Shown here piece by piece: positions 1 to 5,539 of a stretch of DNA of 5,555 bases (within the stretch, counting starts at the first letter, position 1; each line of letters opens with the position of its first letter). The DNA comes from Hydrogenothermaceae bacterium. Its GTDB lineage: Bacteria > Aquificota > Aquificia > Aquificales > Hydrogenothermaceae. The notes under the pieces were generated by a model, which saw only the letters and a list, made by a program, of their open reading frames with translations, did not search any database and was not told the origin of the DNA. Made by a program: the position numbers and the translations under genes. The DNA is taken from the NCBI GenBank assembly GCA_026985705.1, contig JALSPY010000012.1, forward strand, positions 1 to 5,555, in the 5' to 3' direction.

Positions 1-1
1 A

Positions 2-1468
2 GTTTTAGGTTTAACAATACTTTTGGCAAAAGGTTCAGCCCCCATAGCATTTCTATTTGCGGGACTGATAGCCCTTCTAACTTCATATTCTTATGCTAAA
101 CTTTCAGTCAGATTTCCAAGTGAAGGTGGAACTGTTGAGTTTCTAGTTAGAGCTTTTGGAAACTCGTTTTTAGCTAGTTATCTAAATTTACTATTATTGG
201 CAAGTTATATAATAATGCTTTCCCTATACTCATATGCCTTTGGAAGTTATGCATCAGCTTTGCTTGTAGGTGGAGAAATTCTTATATTAAAGAAATTTTT
301 TATAGCCTTTGTAATTATATTCTTTACAGTTTTAAACTTTTTAGGGGCATATATTACAGGTAAAGCGGAAGATTTAATGGTCTTTGGAAAGATAGCTATC
401 TTAATTTTTTTCTCAATTCTTGGGTTTTGGACAGCTGATTTTTCAAAGATAAGCCCTGAAAACTGGGAAAGTTTATTTAACATTCTAACAGGTGGTTTGA
501 TAATATTCCTTGCATATGAAGGTTTTGAGCTTATAGCTAATACCGGACAGGATATAGAAAATCCTGAAAGAAATCTTCCTTTAGCTTACTACTCAGCAGT
601 TATTACGGTTATTGTTATATATGTTATTGTTTCAATAGTTGCAGTATGTAATCTTACATACGAAGAAGTCCAAAAGTATCAAGATTATGCTTTAGCCGTA
701 GCTTCAGAACCTTTTTTAGGAAAGTTTGGTTTTGTTCTTATAGGTATTGCTGCTGTTTTATCTACAGCCTCAGCAATTAATGCTACCCTATACGGAAGTG
801 CTAGAGTTAGTTATATGGTTGCTAAGTTTGGAGCTTTACCTAAGGAAGTTTCAAAAAAAGTTTGGAAGAATGGGACAGAGGGATTATTAATAATAGCTAT
901 TATCACAATATTCTTTGCAACAATCTTTAATATTGAAAATATCTCCATAGCTGGAAGTTTAGGTTTCCTACTTGTATTTTCAGCTGTTAACTACGCAAAC
1001 TATAAACTTTACAAAGAAACAAAATCTAACAGATGGATTTCTTTTATAGCTTTTATTATGTGTGTAGTATCAATAATTGTTTTGATCAGCTATAATCTAA
1101 AAAACAATCCTGATAATCTTATATCATCATCAATAGTTATAATTGGAGCTGGTATATTTGAGTTTGTGTATAGAAAAATTTCAGGTAAAAAACTTAAAGA
1201 ATATATAGACTGGAGATTAGAAGACATAGAAAAAACTTTAGAAAAAGAAGAAGAAATAATGAAAAAAGCTTTAGAGTATTTAAAAGAAAAATTTAAAGAG
1301 GCAGAAATTTATATTCACGATAGAACTAAATCTACCTTTCCACATATAAAAATATTTATCCATACAAAAGAATATATCGATACAAAAGAAGAAGAAAAAA
1401 ATCTAAAAAAACATTTAAATCTTAAAGAGCATTTTCCTATTAAAATAGAAATAAAGAAAATTCATTAA
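2..1468 (+). CDS. APC-family amino-acid permease, ApcT-like (5' end outside window)
   Basis: Inner-membrane secondary transporter predicted to import amino acids, probably proton-coupled. The frame is open to the left edge, so the TTG at 23 is not the likely start: the codons before it (VLGLTILLAKG) read as the end of transmembrane helix 1, and roughly 20-25 N-terminal residues are missing. Counting from that TTG as residue 1, hydrophobic segments lie near 5-25, 47-70, 91-112, 119-137, 152-172, 189-209, 232-257, 287-305, 307-327, 338-357 and 367-384, giving 12 with the clipped helix 1. The hallmark after helix 6 is AYEGFELIANTGQDIENPERN (residues 164-184, first and last residues included), typical of APC permeases. 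From memory it resembles Methanocaldococcus ApcT along most of its length, and Lys123 in helix 5 aligns with the ApcT lysine that occupies the Na2-like site. Residues ~388-481 are an extra soluble tail: a charged helix (391-428), then beta-alpha-beta-like segments holding six histidines. Substrate is not determinable here. It is followed after 13 bases by thyX on the same strand. Confidence 0.9.
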   Translation, partial: VLGLTILLAKGSAPIAFLFAGLIALLTSYSYAKLSVRFPSEGGTVEFLVRAFGNSFLASYLNLLLLASYIIMLSLYSYAFGSYASALLVGGEILILKKFFIAFVIIFFTVLNFLGAYITGKAEDLMVFGKIAILIFFSILGFWTADFSKISPENWESLFNILTGGLIIFLAYEGFELIANTGQDIENPERNLPLAYYSAVITVIVIYVIVSIVAVCNLTYEEVQKYQDYALAVASEPFLGKFGFVLIGIAAVLSTASAINATLYGSARVSYMVAKFGALPKEVSKKVWKNGTEGLLIIAIITIFFATIFNIENISIAGSLGFLLVFSAVNYANYKLYKETKSNRWISFIAFIMCVVSIIVLISYNLKNNPDNLISSSIVIIGAGIFEFVYRKISGKKLKEYIDWRLEDIEKTLEKEEEIMKKALEYLKEKFKEAEIYIHDRTKSTFPHIKIFIHTKEYIDTKEEEKNLKKHLNLKEHFPIKIEIKKIH

Positions 1469-1484
1469 GAGGTTTCTTAATTTG
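1467..1484 (+). promoter_or_regulatory. Ribosome binding site and TTG start of thyX
   Basis: AAGAGG at 1467-1472 overlaps the stop codon of the permease and sits 9 bases before a TTG at 1482. The TTG is followed directly by KKIFINEI, so it is the best start even though it is not ATG. The same AAGAGG word precedes the (-) strand lipoprotein gene and the partial gene at 5540. The overlap with the upstream stop codon suggests translational coupling with the permease. Confidence 0.6.
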
Positions 1485-2582
1485 AAAAAGATATTTATAA
1501 ACGAGATTTTTAATTTAGAGGATTTTAAAGGAAGTATTCCATTTACAGCCTTAGGGGCTAGAACATGTTATTCTGCTGGTGGACTTGATTATCTTTTGAA
1601 TGACCCACGAATTATTTCTAAAGAAAACAGAGCTAAGTTTTTATCTAAACTTGGGAATTACAAACATTTCAGTGTTTTTGCCCATTCATTCGCTTATAAA
1701 GATTTAACAGATTTAGATGAGAAAATAATTGACAAATATCTAGATAAAGAGTTTTTAAACTTACCTAAAACAGAAAAGGCTAAAATCTTAGCTTTAAAAA
1801 TAGGAGCTACACATTTTAAATCCCATTACAACCCTAAATATCCAACGGTTATAGGAGTTTCATTAAGACATTATTTAGAAGACCTTCTAGAGTATGATGA
1901 AGGAGAGTATTTCAAAGCTTTTGAAAAAATGGCTGAATACGACATACCTGTAGAGCCTTTAGGAAAAGAAGAAAACACAACACTAATAGGATTAATAAAA
2001 GAGTATGATGGCTATGCGGTATTTTTTATAGATGATATATCTAGAGTTTGCACACATCAGCTTGTTAGACATACCTCATTAAATTACTCGCAGAGAAGTC
2101 AAAGATATGTTAAGGAAGATGAAAACCAGTTTATTATCCCACCATCAATAAAAGAAAGTAGTTGTAAAATAAAAAACGAAGAGCTTTCAAAATATATAAA
2201 AGGTATGCTCTCCATCTTTTTAGAAGAGTTAGAAAGGGTTGAGGATATTAAACCAGATTTAAAGGATAAGGTTATAACAGCTATAAGGAATAAATTAAAC
2301 TCCATCTCTAACGGTTCAATTAAACTGGAAGATTTATTTATAAATTTTGATAATTTAGCAGAGACTATATACGAGTATGCAGTTTATAAATGTAAAGTAA
2401 AAAGGGAAGATGGAAGATTTATATTACCACACGGAAGAAAAACAACAATTGTAGTATCTGGAACTTTAAGCTGGATAAAAGATTTTATTGTAAAAAGAAC
2501 AGATATTCACGCCCAGTGGGAAATTAGAAATATAGCAAATCAAATGAAAAAACTCTTAGAGAAGGAGGGGATAGAGCTATAG
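1482..2582 (+). CDS. thyX: Flavin-dependent thymidylate synthase ThyX, long divergent form
   Basis: Converts dUMP to dTMP using FAD, NAD(P)H and methylenetetrahydrofolate; cytosolic. ThyX landmarks are in order: ARTCYSA at 26-32, a degenerate HFSVFAH at 62-68 (usually HxSVFEH), SRVCTHQLVRH at 187-197, the signature region R196 to Y209, LPHGRKTT at 316-322 and HAQWEIR at 343-349. Compared with the signature RHRxxSxNxxSxR, the copy here reads RHTSLNYSQRSQR: R196, H197, S206 (the position of the active-site serine) and R208 are kept, while the third Arg is Thr198 and the first Ser and the Asn become Asn201 and Ser203. At 366 aa it is much longer than the usual 220-250. Extra sequence lies mainly between the H..H motif and the signature (about residues 72-178), with some more between 222 and 300. 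R339 in VKR is the likely counterpart of the dUMP-binding arginine. The TTG start is supported by AAGAGG 9 bases upstream. The 13-base gap after the permease implies co-transcription. Family assignment is firm; intact activity is inferred. Confidence 0.9.
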   Translation: MKKIFINEIFNLEDFKGSIPFTALGARTCYSAGGLDYLLNDPRIISKENRAKFLSKLGNYKHFSVFAHSFAYKDLTDLDEKIIDKYLDKEFLNLPKTEKAKILALKIGATHFKSHYNPKYPTVIGVSLRHYLEDLLEYDEGEYFKAFEKMAEYDIPVEPLGKEENTTLIGLIKEYDGYAVFFIDDISRVCTHQLVRHTSLNYSQRSQRYVKEDENQFIIPPSIKESSCKIKNEELSKYIKGMLSIFLEELERVEDIKPDLKDKVITAIRNKLNSISNGSIKLEDLFINFDNLAETIYEYAVYKCKVKREDGRFILPHGRKTTIVVSGTLSWIKDFIVKRTDIHAQWEIRNIANQMKKLLEKEGIEL

Positions 2583-2586
2583 ATTT

Positions 2587-3663
2587 TTAATTTCCTTTCT
2601 CTTTACAAGCTGCTTTTAATCCAGATTTACACAAATAGTTTAAAATATCCCTGTCAACTCCATACTTCTTTGCAAGGTTTAAATATTCCATAGCCAATCT
2701 TGGATTTTTGTTGAAAATTTCGCCCTTTATTAATAATAAAGATAAACTTAAACATCCTGACCCATCCTTTAAAGAACAACCTTTATTTAGATAACATACT
2801 GAATTTATATAATCACTCTTACTATAAAGGATTATACCTGTAAGTGAACAACCTTTAGGTGAATTTAAGTTATCACAGGCATATTTAAAGTATTTCAAAG
2901 CTTTATTCTTATCTTTTTTAACTTCTTTTCCTGAATAATATATATATCCTATATACAAACAGGCATTATACGAATTTAACTTACAACTTTTATCTAGATA
3001 TTGAACAGCCCTATCTATATCTTTCTTATCCTTAAGATATATCTTAGATAGAAGATAGCAGGCTTTTAAAAAATTCTTTTCACAACTTTTCTCTAAAAAC
3101 TTAATGGATTTCTCGTAATTTTTCTGTTTGTAATAGTAAGCTCCTAAATTAAAACAGGCTTTGAAAAATCCAAGATTACAAGATTTAAATAAAAACTCAT
3201 CAATAGAATTTTTGTTAATTAAAGATAGTTTATAACAAGCTTCACCACTGTTTAGATTACAACCTTTGATAAAATAACTTTTAGCTTTATCTAACTTGTT
3301 ATCTTTAAGGAAGTAATTACCTAATATTAAACATGAGCTTTCAATATTGTTTTCACACTCATTACTCATATACTCTAAAGCTCTATTTAGTAGAGTTTCA
3401 TCTTTCCTTAAATGATAAAGATTTAAGCAACTATAACCACAATGTTGATTACAGAGATAGTTTAACAGATACTCACTAACATTCTTGTTTTCTATCAAAT
3501 ACTCATTACACTTTCCAATAAAAACCTTTTTATCTAAAGAAAAATTTAACTTTTTATCACCATTAGAATTAAATTTTTCTATTGGAGCAGTTGCCACCTT
3601 ACTAACCTCACCACAGGAAAAGAAAAGAATACTAAATAATATAGAAATCAATAATCTAAACAT
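2587..3663 (-). CDS. Cysteine-rich Sel1-like repeat lipoprotein (Hcp-like)
   Basis: Predicted exported, lipid-anchored helical-repeat protein of 358 aa; function unknown. The N-terminus MFRLLISILFSILFFSCGEV is a short signal peptide ending in a loose lipobox (FFS before Cys17), so the mature protein should be tethered in the periplasm, with Gly rather than Asp at +2. Residues ~50-355 are tandem alpha/alpha repeats of the Sel1 type, with recurring A..YL.K.C...N...AC..L...Y blocks. Cysteines come in pairs spaced C-x7-C at 71/79, 103/111, 135/143, 162/170, 194/202, 227/235, 296/304 and 345/353, and C-x8-C at 263/272. This is the pattern of Helicobacter cysteine-rich proteins (HcpA-C), where each pair forms an intra-repeat disulfide. 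Cys52, 75 and 290 have no such partner, and the unit between 304 and 345 has lost its pair. The ATG is fixed by an in-frame TAA two codons upstream and AAGAGGT (complement of 3671-3677) 7 bases before it. The gene converges on thyX with 4 bases between. Repeat-family call is strong; binding partner is not inferable. Confidence 0.85.
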   Translation of the reverse strand: MFRLLISILFSILFFSCGEVSKVATAPIEKFNSNGDKKLNFSLDKKVFIGKCNEYLIENKNVSEYLLNYLCNQHCGYSCLNLYHLRKDETLLNRALEYMSNECENNIESSCLILGNYFLKDNKLDKAKSYFIKGCNLNSGEACYKLSLINKNSIDEFLFKSCNLGFFKACFNLGAYYYKQKNYEKSIKFLEKSCEKNFLKACYLLSKIYLKDKKDIDRAVQYLDKSCKLNSYNACLYIGYIYYSGKEVKKDKNKALKYFKYACDNLNSPKGCSLTGIILYSKSDYINSVCYLNKGCSLKDGSGCLSLSLLLIKGEIFNKNPRLAMEYLNLAKKYGVDRDILNYLCKSGLKAACKEKGN

Positions 3664-3720
3664 TCTTTATACCTCTTATAAAGCAGGTTTGCTATAGATT
3701 TAAACCATTTAAATAGAAAT

Positions 3721-3748
3721 TTGCAAGTGTAATTCAAGGAATTATAAA
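3721..3748 (+). promoter_or_regulatory. Predicted sigma-70-type promoter of carB2
   Basis: TTGCAA (3721-3726) and TATAAA (3743-3748) are separated by 16 bases, a good match to the sigma-70 consensus in both elements. The start of transcription would be near 3755, leaving a leader of about 105 bases before carB2. No other pair in the 3664-3860 gap is as good on this strand. The region is AT-rich, so chance matches are possible. Confidence 0.45.
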
Positions 3749-3757
3749 GATTAATTC
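3730..3757. repeat. Operator-like cluster of three TAATTC half-sites
   Basis: TAATTC at 3730-3735, its reverse complement GAATTA at 3739-3744 and TAATTC again at 3752-3757 form a perfect inverted repeat with a 3-base centre (AAG), plus a third half-site 22 bases from the first, about two helical turns. The cluster covers the spacer, the -10 box and the expected start of the predicted carB2 promoter. That position fits a repressor binding site, though the regulator is unknown. The geometry is seen directly; the function is inferred. Confidence 0.4.
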
Positions 3758-3799
3758 AGAAGAAAATCGTCAAGGGTAATGTTAAAAGTTAAGGAAATT

Positions 3800-3837
3800 C
3801 TGTTTAAAAATATTTAAAATTTTAAAGACAGTTTTTT
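3800..3837 (+). terminator. Weak hairpin plus T6 in the carB2 leader, possible attenuator
   Basis: CTGTTTAAAA (3800-3809) can pair with TTTTAA and ACAG (3820-3825 and 3828-3831) around a 2-base bulge, and six T follow at 3832-3837. No (+) strand gene ends nearby, so if it works it would act on transcripts started at the carB2 promoter, ahead of the carB2 start at 3861. The stem is mostly A-T and weak, especially for a thermophile, so this is tentative. Confidence 0.22.
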
Positions 3838-3860
3838 AATTTGATAGTTAGGGGGATTTT

Positions 3861-5462
3861 ATGGAAAAAAAAGGTAAGGTTATCATATTAGGTAGTGGTC
3901 CAAACAGAATAGGTCAAGGAATAGAGTTTGATTATGCTTGTGTTCACTGTGTTTGGGCTTTAAAAGAGGAAGGATACGAAGCCATAATGGTTAATTGTAA
4001 TCCTGAAACAGTTTCAACCGACTACGATACATCTGACAAACTTTTCTTTGAGCCTATAGTTTATGAAGATGTGTTAAATATTGTCCAAAGTGAAAAACCT
4101 TTAGGTGTGATAGTTCAGTTTGGAGGACAAACTCCATTAAAATTAGCTGTTCCTTTACAAAATGCAGGTGTAAATATTCTTGGAACTTCCCCGGAAAGTA
4201 TAGATATTGCAGAAGATAGAAAGAAATTTAGGGAGCTTGTTATTAAGTTAGGTTTAAAACAACCAGAAAGTGCCATAGCCCACTCTAAAGAAGAAGCAAT
4301 AAACATAGCTGGAACATTAGGTTTTCCTTTATTAGTCCGTCCTTCCTATGTTCTAGGTGGTAGAGCTATGAGACTAGTTTATGATATGTCAGAGCTTTTA
4401 GAGTATATAGAAGAGGCTGTTTATGTCTCTGAGGATAAACCACTTTTGATAGACAGATTTTTAGATAACGCGATAGAGCTTGATGTTGATGCAGTATCAG
4501 ATGGGGAAGATGTATTGGTAGGAGCTGTAATGGAGCATATAGAGGAGGCTGGAATACACTCAGGTGATAGTGCCACATGTATTCCCCCTTATACTTTAGA
4601 TGAAGAAATACTTTATGAAGTAAAAGAGCAGACCAGAAAACTAGCTAAAGCTTTAAATGTTAAAGGTTTAATAAATATTCAGTATGCAATAAAGAATAAT
4701 GAAATTTATATAATTGAAGTTAATCCTAGAGCTTCAAGAACAGTTCCATTTGTAAGTAAAGCTATAGGTTATCCTTTAGCAAAGTTAGCTTCAAAGATTA
4801 TAGTAGGTAAAAAGTTAAGGGAATTAGTCCCTAATGTGTTTAAAATAACTGAGAGACATCCAGCAACAGATTTCCATTCCAAAGATTTCAAAATCTATTC
4901 AGTTAAAGAGGTTGTTTTCCCTTGGAATAGATTTCCTGAGGTTGACCCACTTCTTGGACCTGAGATGAAATCCACAGGTGAGGTGATGGGGATAGATGAA
5001 GATTTTGGTATGGCTTATTGGAAGGCACAGGCAGGAACAGGCTCAATACTACCAGATAAGGGTAATGTTTTTATATCGGTAGCTGATAAGGATAAACCTC
5101 ATATAGTAGATTTAGCCAAGGAGTTAGTCGTATTAGGATTTAATATATATGCAACGGAGGGAACACATAAATTTTTACAAAGGTATGGAGTTAACTCTAA
5201 AGAAGTTAGAAAGTTATCAGAACAGAGACCTAACATTCTTGATGAAATCAAAAACAATAATATCCATTTAATTATTAACACCCCTTCTGGAAAGAGAGAG
5301 CGTTCAGATGCTTACCATATAAGAAGAGCAGCTGTAGAGCATAAAGTTCCCTACTTCACAACAGTTAGAGGAGCTAAAGCAGCTATAGAAGCTATAAAAT
5401 CCTATAAAAATAAGAAGTATAAAGTTTTCTCTCTACAGGAGTTAGAAAATATAAAAATCTAG
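3861..5462 (+). CDS. carB2: Carbamoyl-phosphate synthase large subunit, C-terminal half (split CarB)
   Basis: Carries the second ATP-grasp unit, which phosphorylates carbamate to carbamoyl phosphate, plus the allosteric domain; feeds pyrimidine and arginine synthesis in the cytosol. The 533 aa match E. coli CarB from about residue 556 onward. Residues 6-110 form the pre-ATP-grasp fold (LGSGPNRIGQGIEFDY, NCNPETVSTDYDTSDK), 120-320 the ATP-grasp (RPSYVLGGRAM at 160-170; H233; Q274, E286 and N288 as metal ligands), and ~400-533 the MGS-like regulatory domain. From remembered E. coli numbering, the UMP/IMP contacts K954, T974, T977, K993 and N1015 correspond to K412, T432, T435, K451 and N473, while T1017 is Pro475. 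About 13 extra residues lie at 331-343. The first ATP-grasp and the oligomerization domain are absent. This is a genuine split, not a truncation: an in-frame TAG lies four codons upstream (3849), there is an AGGGGG site at 3850-3855, 5 bases before ATG, and a full promoter region precedes it. A separate carB1 and carA should be elsewhere. Confidence 0.96.
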   Translation: MEKKGKVIILGSGPNRIGQGIEFDYACVHCVWALKEEGYEAIMVNCNPETVSTDYDTSDKLFFEPIVYEDVLNIVQSEKPLGVIVQFGGQTPLKLAVPLQNAGVNILGTSPESIDIAEDRKKFRELVIKLGLKQPESAIAHSKEEAINIAGTLGFPLLVRPSYVLGGRAMRLVYDMSELLEYIEEAVYVSEDKPLLIDRFLDNAIELDVDAVSDGEDVLVGAVMEHIEEAGIHSGDSATCIPPYTLDEEILYEVKEQTRKLAKALNVKGLINIQYAIKNNEIYIIEVNPRASRTVPFVSKAIGYPLAKLASKIIVGKKLRELVPNVFKITERHPATDFHSKDFKIYSVKEVVFPWNRFPEVDPLLGPEMKSTGEVMGIDEDFGMAYWKAQAGTGSILPDKGNVFISVADKDKPHIVDLAKELVVLGFNIYATEGTHKFLQRYGVNSKEVRKLSEQRPNILDEIKNNNIHLIINTPSGKRERSDAYHIRRAAVEHKVPYFTTVRGAKAAIEAIKSYKNKKYKVFSLQELENIKI

Positions 5463-5467
5463 TTTTT

Positions 5468-5498
5468 TTGTTTTTTCTTTTATACTTTTAAGTATAAT
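5468..5498 (+). promoter_or_regulatory. Predicted promoter of the gene starting at 5540
   Basis: A consensus TATAAT lies at 5493-5498. The only -35-like element is TTGTTT at 5468-5473 with a long 19-base spacer, so the -35 is weak. Transcription would start near 5505, about 35 bases before the next ATG. The -10 box lies inside two inverted repeats, which may be control sites. Confidence 0.35.
5480..5497. repeat. Perfect 8-base-arm inverted repeat, operator candidate
   Basis: TTATACTT, a 2-base TT centre, then AAGTATAA, overlapping the predicted -10 box at 5493-5498. No T-run follows on either strand (the T-tract lies before it on the + strand), so it does not look like an intrinsic terminator. 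A protein-binding site is more plausible, although AT-rich sequence makes chance palindromes commoner. Confidence 0.4.
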
Positions 5499-5513
5499 TT
5501 AACTTTGTTAAAT
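5497..5513. repeat. Perfect 7-base-arm inverted repeat, operator candidate
   Basis: ATTTAAC, TTT, GTTAAAT. It begins at the last base of the preceding palindrome, overlaps the end of the TATAAT box and covers the expected transcription start near 5505. This is a typical place for a repressor site. It is followed by AAATAG, not a T-run, so it is unlikely to be a terminator. Confidence 0.4.
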
Positions 5514-5539
5514 AAATAGAAAGAGGATTTTTAATTTAG

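Noticed and set aside
23..25. TTG as the true start of the permease
   Set aside because: The frame stays open to the window edge and the codons before the TTG encode hydrophobic residues fitting helix 1 of an APC permease. Starting here would delete most of that helix.
247..483. Open frame of 78 codons on the (-) strand inside the permease
   Set aside because: It lies wholly within a confidently assigned gene on the other strand, has no ribosome binding site I can see and no recognisable protein features.
1184..1468. Universal stress protein domain fused to the permease
   Set aside because: Some APC permeases carry such a domain, but this tail is only about 95 residues and lacks the G-x2-G-x9-G(S/T) nucleotide-binding motif.
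3485..3697. 70-codon (+) strand frame overlapping the start of the lipoprotein gene
   Set aside because: It is antisense to the clear signal peptide and first residues of the lipoprotein and shows no domain.
3779..3817. 12-codon frame upstream of carB2 as a real gene
   Set aside because: The putative ribosome binding site is only 2 bases from the ATG and the frame is short enough to be chance. I kept it only as part of the attenuator hypothesis.
4366..4578. Histidine- and leucine-rich 70-codon (-) strand frame inside carB2
   Set aside because: It is the antisense of the conserved CarB ATP-grasp region. Its composition follows from reading that gene backwards.
5099..5281. 60-codon (-) strand frame inside carB2
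   Set aside because: Antisense of the conserved MGS-like domain, with no start signal or recognisable motif.
3861..5462. carB2 as a degraded 5'-truncated pseudogene of full-length carB
   Set aside because: The frame is intact over 533 residues with key ATP-grasp residues kept, begins exactly at the internal domain boundary, and has its own ribosome binding site and promoter. An in-frame stop lies upstream and no carB1 remnant is seen.
5463..5480. T-rich tract after carB2 as an intrinsic terminator
   Set aside because: No convincing stem precedes the T-run; the end of carB2 offers only a few weak A-T pairs. It may cause pausing, or serve as an upstream element of the next promoter.
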